From Paraphysomonas bandaiensis (lineage: Eukaryota > Chrysophyceae): a stretch of DNA of 64,000 bases. The notes below the pieces were generated by a model that saw only the letters and a list, made by a program, of their open reading frames with translations, had not been told where the DNA came from and ran no database searches. This document shows positions 23,405-31,128 of the stretch, piece by piece; position 1 is the first letter of the stretch; every line of letters begins with the position of its first letter. The DNA is taken from NCBI GenBank assembly GCA_965644295.1, contig CBFFRP010000153.1:62001-126000 (forward strand), in the 5' to 3' direction. The position numbers and the translations under genes are program-made.

Positions 23405-23750
23405 TTAACGTGCCCTCTGTCTCATCTTCCTGCGCTTGCGGCGGAGACGCCTCATTCTTTTCTTGCGCCATTTTGCACGCATACCACCGTTAACATCTAG
23501 CAGGAGAGTAACAGTGTCAGCTTCCTCCACAACATCAGAGAGGTCACCCACGGAAAGAGGCTTAGTTCCACACACCAAACGCTGCATATCTGTGATAGTG
23601 TAACAGCGAGCAATATATACAGAAGGAAGACTCACCGGCTGGGATGAACTCCACATCTTCAATCTGATTCTTCAGGTCGGAGACTGTGGCACCCTCTTCC
23701 ACCGACACCACGAAGGTGCGGTCCAATGATCGGACGAATATCTGTGGCAT
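23405..23750 (-). CDS. RPL41: Ubiquitin-like domain fused to ribosomal protein eL41
   Basis: Two exons, 23750-23636 and 23589-23405, with a 46-nt intron, give 99 aa. Residues 1-74 are a ubiquitin-like fold. They start MPQIFVRSLDRTFVVSVEEG, and EFIPADMQRLVCGTKPLS aligns with ubiquitin's GIPPDQQRLIFAGKQLE. The domain ends TVTLLLDVNGG, keeping the C-terminal Gly-Gly. Residues 75-99 start MRAKWRKKRMRRL and end KMRQRAR. They are a complete 25-residue eL41 with one or two conservative changes, including R for K. Ubiquitin-type fusions are co-translational carriers of ribosomal proteins, cut after Gly-Gly by deubiquitinases. Known partners are eL40 and eS31 (ubiquitin) and eS30 (FUBI). The start is the MPQIFV methionine; an in-frame ATG at 23816 would add 22 residues not expected of this fold. 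It is head to head with the bZIP gene, 356 bp apart. Confidence 0.93.
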
Positions 23751-24106
23751 CAAAAATACGCTTTCTGGTTGCTCAAAACCTCTAGGCGAGCAGACAGCAG
23801 AAATAGAAAATAACAAGAATATTTGATCTGCTGATATGAATTGTTCTCAATGATGATCACCTTTGTACACTCCTTTACCCATGTTTTAGTTGCGTATCTT
23901 GAATAGTCTCAATTCTAGGTAATTTTTTCAGTCTAATTTGCAAGAAATTTCGATACTTTCTTGTGGGCGAGTTCCAGCCAATCACAGTGTGCCAGCGCAA
24001 TTGACCACATAGATAAAATTTAATTTATTTTATTAGGGTGAGCAGCACTTCATAAGAGTCAGCCACTCGAGCCGGATATCTCTCGATTTCAATCACCTTT
24101 AGCTAC
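23751..24106. promoter_or_regulatory. Divergent promoter region, Ubl-eL41 / bZIP
   Basis: A 356-bp spacer between two start codons on opposite strands, so it must hold the promoters of both genes. No TATA box or known box can be assigned with confidence. A CCTAG/AGG at about 23786 could be the acceptor of a 5'-UTR intron of the Ubl-eL41 transcript. Confidence 0.45.
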
Positions 24107-24982
24107 ATGACGGACATAGATTTTCCATTTGAAGATAATTTATTGGATTTGTTTGAGTCGTTTCCGGAATGCTGTTTCGATAGCTCCTTGACCACTGAGA
24201 GCTGTAGTGGGTGCGGGTCAGATGGCGAAACATCAACATCATCTGAGTCCGTTACCAGTAGTTTACAGCAGAACTGCTATGCGCATTCAGATAAAGTACA
24301 TTCTCAAATACCACATTTTCCTGAGATCCATCCTCGGGATGAATGGAATGGCCATTCACAGCAAGTGGACTTGAACCGCTTACAATTGCCGGAAAAATCA
24401 TCAACCCTCCTAATACACTCAACAGCAAGCCATGATAGTAAAAGAGTTAAGCGAGAAGAGAGACTTATCAAAAACCGAGAATCGGCGAATAAATCTCGTT
24501 TGAAACGGAAAAATGAGAAAGCAGAAATGGAGGAAGCAATCGCAGATCTACAGAGGCGAGTGAAGGAACTTGAGTTGGAGAACTGTGCTCTGCTTGCCGA
24601 TAACAAATCTTTGAATAGTCAAAACATATTTTTGCGAAGTCTATTAAGTGATCGCGAGAAAGAACTCGTAAAAAGTAAGGAGCATTCGTTCAGGGGAGCC
24701 GTTTCTGGAATGAGTGTTATGTGTCTCGTGTGTGCGTGTAGCTTCTTCAACGACTGGGCTCCTTCTGCGCTCCAGCTTCAGTCCTTATATAAGCCGCACA
24801 GAACGCCTGGTCGTGTCTTGTTATCGGTGGACGAGTATCCTACAGTGAGTCAAACAACTTACTTCGAGAGTGTGGTTGAGTCAAACCCCAGGGCTATGTT
24901 TCATGTTTGCTTGTTGGTGCTCGCGGCATTGTGCTATTATTTTTATGTGTCAAGAAATAAAAAACGCTGTGTTTTACCCTAA
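24107..24982 (+). CDS. Membrane-anchored bZIP transcription factor
   Basis: Single-exon, 291 aa. Acidic Ser/Cys-rich N-terminus (activation-type). The basic region is KRVKREERLIKNRESANKSR (about 112-131), with the bZIP signature NxxSAxxSR in the variant form NRESANKSR. The leucine zipper follows, carrying LQRRVKELELENCALLADNK and LNSQNIFLRSLL. Two hydrophobic segments lie C-terminal (GMSVMCLVCACSFFNDW, about 206-222; FHVCLLVLAALCYYFYVS, about 265-282), the last followed by RNKKRC. This order resembles ER-resident bZIP stress sensors (ATF6, CREB3, plant bZIP17/28), which are released by proteolysis. No S1P-type RxxL site between the zipper and the membrane is certain. The role in ER stress is inference from architecture. 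Confidence 0.82.
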   Translation: MTDIDFPFEDNLLDLFESFPECCFDSSLTTESCSGCGSDGETSTSSESVTSSLQQNCYAHSDKVHSQIPHFPEIHPRDEWNGHSQQVDLNRLQLPEKSSTLLIHSTASHDSKRVKREERLIKNRESANKSRLKRKNEKAEMEEAIADLQRRVKELELENCALLADNKSLNSQNIFLRSLLSDREKELVKSKEHSFRGAVSGMSVMCLVCACSFFNDWAPSALQLQSLYKPHRTPGRVLLSVDEYPTVSQTTYFESVVESNPRAMFHVCLLVLAALCYYFYVSRNKKRCVLP

Positions 24983-25094
24983 TATCTAGTATTGTGACGT
25001 TATTAATATTTAGTGAACCCATTAAATAAGTATAATTTCCAGTTATTCTTGAAGTTTAAGAGATACTTGTAGCATTTTTCTCACGTAAGCGAAG

Positions 25095-25190
25095 TCTGTT
25101 TATTATTAGAAATAGGCGTTTAAGCGTCAGTGCGTAACTCTGATATCGTACTATTTAACGCTATTAAAGCTGCGTGTGCGTCACCGCAAG
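25095..25190 (+). mobile_element. Truncated end of the TIR family, copy B
   Basis: Fragment resembling the left inner arm of copy A: TATTATTAGAAATAGGCGTT, then TAACTCTGATATCGTACTAT and GCGTGTGCGTCACCGCAAG. Only one end remains, with an internal deletion. The Copia element is inserted about 55 bp further on. Confidence 0.65.
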
Positions 25191-25245
25191 TACGATATAT
25201 ATTTTATATATAAATACACGAGAAAGATCATTTATTCTCAGAATA

Positions 25246-25566
25246 TATTGACTAAAGACCATTTTCAGATGATTAAGATCGTTGTAAGAGAAGTTTAAGT
25301 TAGTCAAACTAGATAGATTACTTTATTATGATTGTATACACAATTGTGTGTGTTGTCATGTAGCACATGTCAACAACATGATAAATTATTTCGTTCATGT
25401 TAACCACTGCTCAACTTCCGTATCTTGAATCGTCATGATATAATACTTCAGTTTCACAGTTATAGCTATATAGCACCTTTTGACTATTGACTACGTATTA
25501 CTGTTTTTCACATTGTATTTAACGTATTCTACAGTACTATCTTAGAGAACCATACGTATTCCAACA
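25246..25566 (-). repeat. Copia 3' LTR
   Basis: 321 bp, TG start on the minus strand, identical by eye to 30435-30755. It carries its own copy of the gag start codon (about 25307), reading some 20 codons before entering flanking DNA. Confidence 0.95.
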
Positions 25567-25732
25567 CTCCTCCTCAATGTAGAAACGAGTAATCGTCATT
25601 ATACTGCAGCTATATATATCATCTAGTCATCTTAGGATAAAACGGATGTGAAAATCTTCATAAAGATACTGTGAACATCACACTTCGCTGTAACACAGTT
25701 ATGTGGGATTCTTACCCACTAAAAACACACCC

Positions 25733-28700
25733 TTAACCTTTCTTGAACCGCTTCTTCTGATTCTTCTCAACTTCATTTGAAATGCTCCTCTTTTCCCCTG
25801 TGATAGTTTCTTCATGGAGTTTAAAGAGCTTTGTAGATAACGCTTTTGTAAATATGTCGGCCGCCATATCCTTAGTCGATACATGAATCAATCTGGCTGT
25901 AGGAAACCTTCCATTTACGTGTTCCCGAACCCAGTGGTACTTTATCTGAATATGTTTTGATCTTTTGTGATAGACTGGATTTTCTGACAGATCTTTTGCA
26001 CTCTTGCTGTCCATGAAGAATGGGGTTGGCTTCGTCAATGCGAGTCCTAGCTCTCGTAACACCCCCCGTAGCCACACCAGTTCTTGCATGGCCGCATATT
26101 CAGCCATATACTCGGACTCCATACTGGAAGTTGCAACTGTAGTCTGCAGTTTGGACTGCCATGCGATTGCTCCAGCACATAAGAATACAATATAACCGGT
26201 AGTTGAACGTCTCGTTAGTATATCACCTGCCCAGTCCGCATCACTAAATACATGTAAATCAAACTTACTCCCACTGAATTTGATTCCTTTGCTGGTGGTG
26301 CCTCTCAAATATTTCAATAAATGAATAGCTAAACGACACGATGCGTATGTAGGATTACTGCTGTATCTCGATAGTAATCCGATTGCATAGGCGAGATCTG
26401 GTCTTGTGTGGAGTGCGAGATACAGGATTGCTCCAATAATACTACGATACGGAAATTTTGAGACCCAGTCCTCCTGTTCTGATGTAAGTTCCCGTTCTGC
26501 AGCTAGTAGTTCTTGTGCATTTGATGGCAACGGAGCTTCCTTATTCTTTCTACTGTTTCCCATGACATGGTTGAATTTCTGAATCACTTTCTCCGCATAC
26601 TGTGATTGATCTAGTTTGAACCAGTCTTCGCCTCTCGTGATTCGAATATTTAGGAAACTTTGGCACTCTCCCATGTCCCTCATTTCAAACGTTTGGCAGA
26701 ACTTGTTCTTGACAAAAACAAGGAATTCAAAATCCACAGATGCGATTATGATGTCATCTACATACAGGAGTAATAACGTAAGTTTGCCTTGGTGCCAACG
26801 ATAATATAAGCAGGTATCTAACACGCATGATCTAAACTGCATTGACTTTATGAATTTATCGATGTGGCGATTCCACTGACGCGGTGAGGCTCGTAAACCA
26901 TATAGTGCTTTGATGAGTTTAAAACACCATCCATTGCTGAGCTCCTCATCTGGAGGTGGGTACATGTAGACATCTTCATCTAAATTTGCATAACAAAATG
27001 CAGAACTGACATCAAGCTGGTGTACATGCATATGGAACATAAAAGCAATTGCAATCACGAGCCTGATAGTTATCCCTTTGACAACCGGTGCAAATGTAGA
27101 TGGCTCCTCCTCAGTTTTCTCCTGAAGATTTCCTAGTGCGACTAGTCGAGCTTTATACTTCTGTATGTTGCCTAGTATGTCACGCTTGAGTTTGTGAACA
27201 TACTTACATCTGATTAATTTGACCCCAGATGGTCGACGTACTATCTTCAAAACGCCTCTTCGTAAAAGAGCTTTCTTCTCTATTCGTCTGGCTGTTCTCC
27301 ATTCTTCCGCTTGAGGGGACCTCTCCGCCTCTAGAAAACTGTTCGGTTCATGGACGTGTTTATTCTCAGTACTCTCCTCTGAATCCATGACATGTACATC
27401 GGCATCCATTACCTCTATCATGTTAATTTCTCCTAACACTGAAGCATTAGCTAGCCTCCTCCGTAAACGCTTACGTTTCTCTGCATCCCTTTTAGATACT
27501 CTCTGTAGGGTATTAGTACTGTTAGAATTTATAGTATCAGTATATTCAGGTACTCCCTGTTTTACTGCTCGATCAGGTTCTCCCTGAGCTGCATCTGCAT
27601 CAAGTACTCCTTGAGTCATATCTTCATCAGGTGCTCCCTGACTAATACCATGGTTAACTAGCTGCTCCTGATGGCTCTCAGGTGCTGGGATAGTGGACGT
27701 ACTCCGTCCATCAGTGGTACTAGAAGCGTCCCTCGTTCCCGTATATCCCGTGTATCCAGGCGTATTCCTTGTCATTACCTGAACATCTTCTATATGTATG
27801 GGTACCTTCTGCTCAATGTGGGTTCTCCCCGCAGTTACAAGTGACCGATAACCAACAATGACACCCTTTCTTTCTACCACTCTGGTGGTCTTGTACAACA
27901 GCCCGTCTTCATCGTCTATGTGAAAAGTCTTCACGAGATGCTGATAATCATTCACCGTCTTTGGTCTAGGTGCTGTTCGTACTCGAAGAGCGTCGATTTC
28001 TGCGTAATATTCTTCGGTGCGGGAAGGTATACTCTCATCTGTGAGTATGTGTACACACGTAATTACCTTATCGGTTGCTGGGAGATACACCTGGTATCCA
28101 ACTTTATCTTCCGAATATCCCACTAGGTATCCAATCTTTGATTTATCGTCCCAGTCCTTTCGCCTGTCCGCCTTAGGTGTCAATATATAAGTTTTGCACC
28201 CCCATACTCTAAAATATTTCAAACTGGGTGGCTGACCCGTGACATACTCATATGGGGACATGTATCCTCTGTCCGTCCTTGTAGGGAGTCTGATCAGTGT
28301 ATAGCGAGCAGCATGATACGCGTCTAACCAGAATGGAACCGGTAGGCCTGACTGCAACAACATCGCCAACGCCATCTCTGATGCAGTCCTGAATTTTCGC
28401 TCCTCTACTGCATTCATTTCCGGACTATCTGTTGAAGACCAAGTATGTTTGTAGCAGCCTTGTGATCTCAAATAGCTCCTAAGTTCTTGATTTATGAGTT
28501 CTCCAGCTCCATCAGCGTGGTAGTGGTCCACTCTCAGCTTATATTGCCTAATCTCTCCTTCGAACACCTCTCTAAAAAACTGAATCACTTCTTCTTTAGT
28601 ACGCTGGTTTACGCCTTTTACCCAGAACATCCTACTCGGGTGATGAGTTAGTTTGATCACGTAGCGCTCATCACCTCGAGCGGGAGTATTCAGAAATACT

Positions 28701-30496
28701 TGCACATCAGCCGATATGTCCGGCTTGACATCCGTATCCTCCTTTGTGTGAAACGAAACTCTCGTAATCTTTGATCTGGCACATATGCTACAGAGACAAG
28801 ATTTTTTTAATGCAGTCTTCGATAGGTGCTTCCTCTGCAGATTTGAGCCCGTGAACAACATCCTTCTATGTGCCTCCGTTAGAGCCCCTTTGTTGAAATG
28901 GCCCATTCTCCTATGCAGCAGTTCCAGCTCGTCCTCACCAGTCCTATCGCTAAGATTTACTTCACAATTACTCGGTGTAGACACATCTGGAAGCTCCAAC
29001 AGCTGCTGAGTTGGAACTGCAGTCATTCCATTTTTCATGGGTCCCTCCAGTACCAGCTCACCGGTATTACAGTCATAAATTTGGATCCCATACCACACCG
29101 TGAATCGATAGCCCATTTCGTTCAGCTTACGTCCGGAGCACAGGCATCGATTGATCTGATCTGAAATTTCTATGTCTCTCCATGCTCCACGGGAACCCAC
29201 ACTTGTGATATGAATCTCTGATCCCTTCTTAGATCCGTTTATCACCTTTGATGTATTCATATGAGTGTCAAGCATGGTCACATCATTCATCAAGAACATT
29301 GATGATGAACAGCATGTATCTATGTATGTATAGTGTTCAGCAGTACCAATCATACAACATGTGTCACTTTTATCATATATATCAACAGCACAGTCATAAA
29401 GCATATTCGCTTCGGACTCCGAGTCAGACTCGGTTCCTCCTCTGCGGATATTCTCGAATGTGAAAACCTTCCCAGATTTCTGGGGTTTCTTGGTCTTTCC
29501 AGTCGAATTTCGGGGACATTCGTTCGCGCGATGGTTTTTGGATTTGCATACTCTGCATCCTGTATATTCCTTACTGCCCGGTCTTTGTCCCTTCGTTTCC
29601 CCCTTTTTCTTCCTACATTGTTCTGTATTATGATTGTGTATTATACCTTTCTTCGAGCAATAAGTGCACTTCCTCTTTGTAGATACTCTCTCTTTCTTTC
29701 GAGGCTTTTCAATATGATTCAGCTCCTCCGTGCTCTTGCGCTTCTTCTCTATGATTTTCCTCCCATACTTGGTGTCGTCGAACTGTTCGATACGTTTGGA
29801 TAGCAATTCATATGGTACATCATCGGGCATTAAATACAGGGCATAATTCAAACCGTCATATTCATCACTGATAATTCCCTCCTTCAGCCTACTAATTTTT
29901 GATTCTTCCGTTACCGTTTGGTTATGCGCCTGAAGTTCACGAAGAAGCAGCTCAAAACGCAGTACATACTCTTTCGCGGTCTCCCCTGGCTTCATCTCGA
30001 ATGATCCAAACTGAGCAAGCAGAGCACTAATCTTGTTTTGTGTTCCCCCTTCAAAACACGATTTAAGAGTGCTAACCATCTCTCTGGCGCTGAACTTATT
30101 AACTCTTCCTTCAGCTGCCTTGAACTCCTTGTGCTTCAGATGAAACTTCTGCAGCGCCTTCGGAGATCGCTTCACCGCCTCTCTGCAGTATGAGTAGGCA
30201 ATTGCATTCGCCTTCCAATACTTGTCCACCGCTTCTTTGTAGGACTTGGTCTCAAGACTATTCAGGGGTTGAATTCCGAAATCCTCTTCCTCTGGTGGCC
30301 TTTCTAGAGCCACCTCACTCTGCTCCTTTCTCATAAGGAACGTCTCAAAGTCTTCGATCCATTGTTCAACGTTGCTCTCGTCGAACCATGGAACATCAGC
30401 TCTATCCTCCTTCTCTCCTCCGCATTCGCTACCATATTGACTAAAGACCATTTTCAGATGATTAAGATCGTTGTAAGAGAAGTTTAAGTTAGTCAA
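25733..30496 (-). CDS. Copia gag-pol polyprotein
   Basis: 1587 aa in one frame, gag-PR-IN-RT-RH order (Copia). Gag occupies about 1-340 with two zinc knuckles: CTYCSKKGIIHNHNTEQC (about 277-294) and CRVCKSKNHRANEC (about 314-327). The protease region is about 385-410; its expected D-S/T-G-A reads YIDTCCSSSM, an unusual active site. Integrase has HRRMGH...CLCSIC (HHCC, about 528-572), then a catalytic D, D (HADGAGEL) and E (NAVEER). RT has LVALGNLQEK, LDVSSAFCYANLDEDVYM and YVDDIIIAS (YVDD about 1245-1248). RNase H has SDADWAGD, RRSTTGYIVFL and SSMESEYMA. The first 20 codons lie inside the 5' LTR and the frame runs straight through the primer-binding site; the first Met clearly outside the LTR is at about residue 55. 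Confidence 0.96.
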   Translation of the reverse strand: MTNLNFSYNDLNHLKMVFSQYGSECGGEKEDRADVPWFDESNVEQWIEDFETFLMRKEQSEVALERPPEEEDFGIQPLNSLETKSYKEAVDKYWKANAIAYSYCREAVKRSPKALQKFHLKHKEFKAAEGRVNKFSAREMVSTLKSCFEGGTQNKISALLAQFGSFEMKPGETAKEYVLRFELLLRELQAHNQTVTEESKISRLKEGIISDEYDGLNYALYLMPDDVPYELLSKRIEQFDDTKYGRKIIEKKRKSTEELNHIEKPRKKERVSTKRKCTYCSKKGIIHNHNTEQCRKKKGETKGQRPGSKEYTGCRVCKSKNHRANECPRNSTGKTKKPQKSGKVFTFENIRRGGTESDSESEANMLYDCAVDIYDKSDTCCMIGTAEHYTYIDTCCSSSMFLMNDVTMLDTHMNTSKVINGSKKGSEIHITSVGSRGAWRDIEISDQINRCLCSGRKLNEMGYRFTVWYGIQIYDCNTGELVLEGPMKNGMTAVPTQQLLELPDVSTPSNCEVNLSDRTGEDELELLHRRMGHFNKGALTEAHRRMLFTGSNLQRKHLSKTALKKSCLCSICARSKITRVSFHTKEDTDVKPDISADVQVFLNTPARGDERYVIKLTHHPSRMFWVKGVNQRTKEEVIQFFREVFEGEIRQYKLRVDHYHADGAGELINQELRSYLRSQGCYKHTWSSTDSPEMNAVEERKFRTASEMALAMLLQSGLPVPFWLDAYHAARYTLIRLPTRTDRGYMSPYEYVTGQPPSLKYFRVWGCKTYILTPKADRRKDWDDKSKIGYLVGYSEDKVGYQVYLPATDKVITCVHILTDESIPSRTEEYYAEIDALRVRTAPRPKTVNDYQHLVKTFHIDDEDGLLYKTTRVVERKGVIVGYRSLVTAGRTHIEQKVPIHIEDVQVMTRNTPGYTGYTGTRDASSTTDGRSTSTIPAPESHQEQLVNHGISQGAPDEDMTQGVLDADAAQGEPDRAVKQGVPEYTDTINSNSTNTLQRVSKRDAEKRKRLRRRLANASVLGEINMIEVMDADVHVMDSEESTENKHVHEPNSFLEAERSPQAEEWRTARRIEKKALLRRGVLKIVRRPSGVKLIRCKYVHKLKRDILGNIQKYKARLVALGNLQEKTEEEPSTFAPVVKGITIRLVIAIAFMFHMHVHQLDVSSAFCYANLDEDVYMYPPPDEELSNGWCFKLIKALYGLRASPRQWNRHIDKFIKSMQFRSCVLDTCLYYRWHQGKLTLLLLYVDDIIIASVDFEFLVFVKNKFCQTFEMRDMGECQSFLNIRITRGEDWFKLDQSQYAEKVIQKFNHVMGNSRKNKEAPLPSNAQELLAAERELTSEQEDWVSKFPYRSIIGAILYLALHTRPDLAYAIGLLSRYSSNPTYASCRLAIHLLKYLRGTTSKGIKFSGSKFDLHVFSDADWAGDILTRRSTTGYIVFLCAGAIAWQSKLQTTVATSSMESEYMAEYAAMQELVWLRGVLRELGLALTKPTPFFMDSKSAKDLSENPVYHKRSKHIQIKYHWVREHVNGRFPTARLIHVSTKDMAADIFTKALSTKLFKLHEETITGEKRSISNEVEKNQKKRFKKG

Positions 30497-30755
30497 ACTA
30501 GATAGATTACTTTATTATGATTGTATACACAATTGTGTGTGTTGTCATGTAGCACATGTCAACAACATGATAAATTATTTCGTTCATGTTAACCACTGCT
30601 CAACTTCCGTATCTTGAATCGTCATGATATAATACTTCAGTTTCACAGTTATAGCTATATAGCACCTTTTGACTATTGACTACGTATTACTGTTTTTCAC
30701 ATTGTATTTAACGTATTCTACAGTACTATCTTAGAGAACCATACGTATTCCAACA
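30435..30755 (-). repeat. Copia 5' LTR
   Basis: 321 bp, upstream of the polyprotein on the minus strand; includes the polyprotein ATG at 30496. Confidence 0.95.
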
Positions 30756-30760
30756 GAATA

Positions 30761-31128
30761 AGTGTCCGTCCCGTTAAATAACTGCCACATAGTATAGACA
30801 TTCTGTATGTACAATATCGCTTTGAGTCATTGTTCTTATCGCTTATGATAATAATATACGGTCTGAATTATCATTAAAAAGTAATTCTTCGACATGGAGT
30901 CACTACACCAGGCTTCATGAGAAACGCTAGATACTACAACACTGATGATGTAGGAACGTAGGAACTTCCAAATAGTACTCATAACTCATAACAACACATA
31001 CTGAAGAAATAACACAAGCAATAATTATCCATACTTTTTCTTGAATCAGATTGTTGTATACTACAACATCCATGATAGATACAAATATGGGAGGTCGCAT
31101 ATGTGGCATGTATGAGAAATCATATTTT
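30761..31128. other. Non-coding spacer
   Basis: Between the Copia target duplication and the 3' end of the GH31 gene. No gene seen. Confidence 0.4.

Larger units (their letters stand above)
25241..30760 (-). mobile_element. Full-length Copia (Ty1) LTR retrotransposon
   Basis: Two 321-bp LTRs (25246-25566 and 30435-30755) read identical by eye, flanked by a perfect 5-bp target duplication GAATA (25241-25245 and 30756-30760). On the coding (minus) strand the LTR begins TGTTGG and ends CAATA. Directly after the 5' LTR is TGGTAGCGAATGCGG at 30434-30420; its first seven bases match the complement of the initiator-Met tRNA 3' end, so it is the likely primer-binding site. A GAGGAGGAG purine tract abuts the 3' LTR (25567-25575). 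The single polyprotein frame is open end to end. Identical LTRs plus an intact frame mean a recent, possibly competent copy. Confidence 0.97.

Noticed and set aside
25246-25307. Second polyprotein start in the 3' LTR
   Set aside because: It is just the LTR copy of the gag start; it stops soon after entering flanking DNA.
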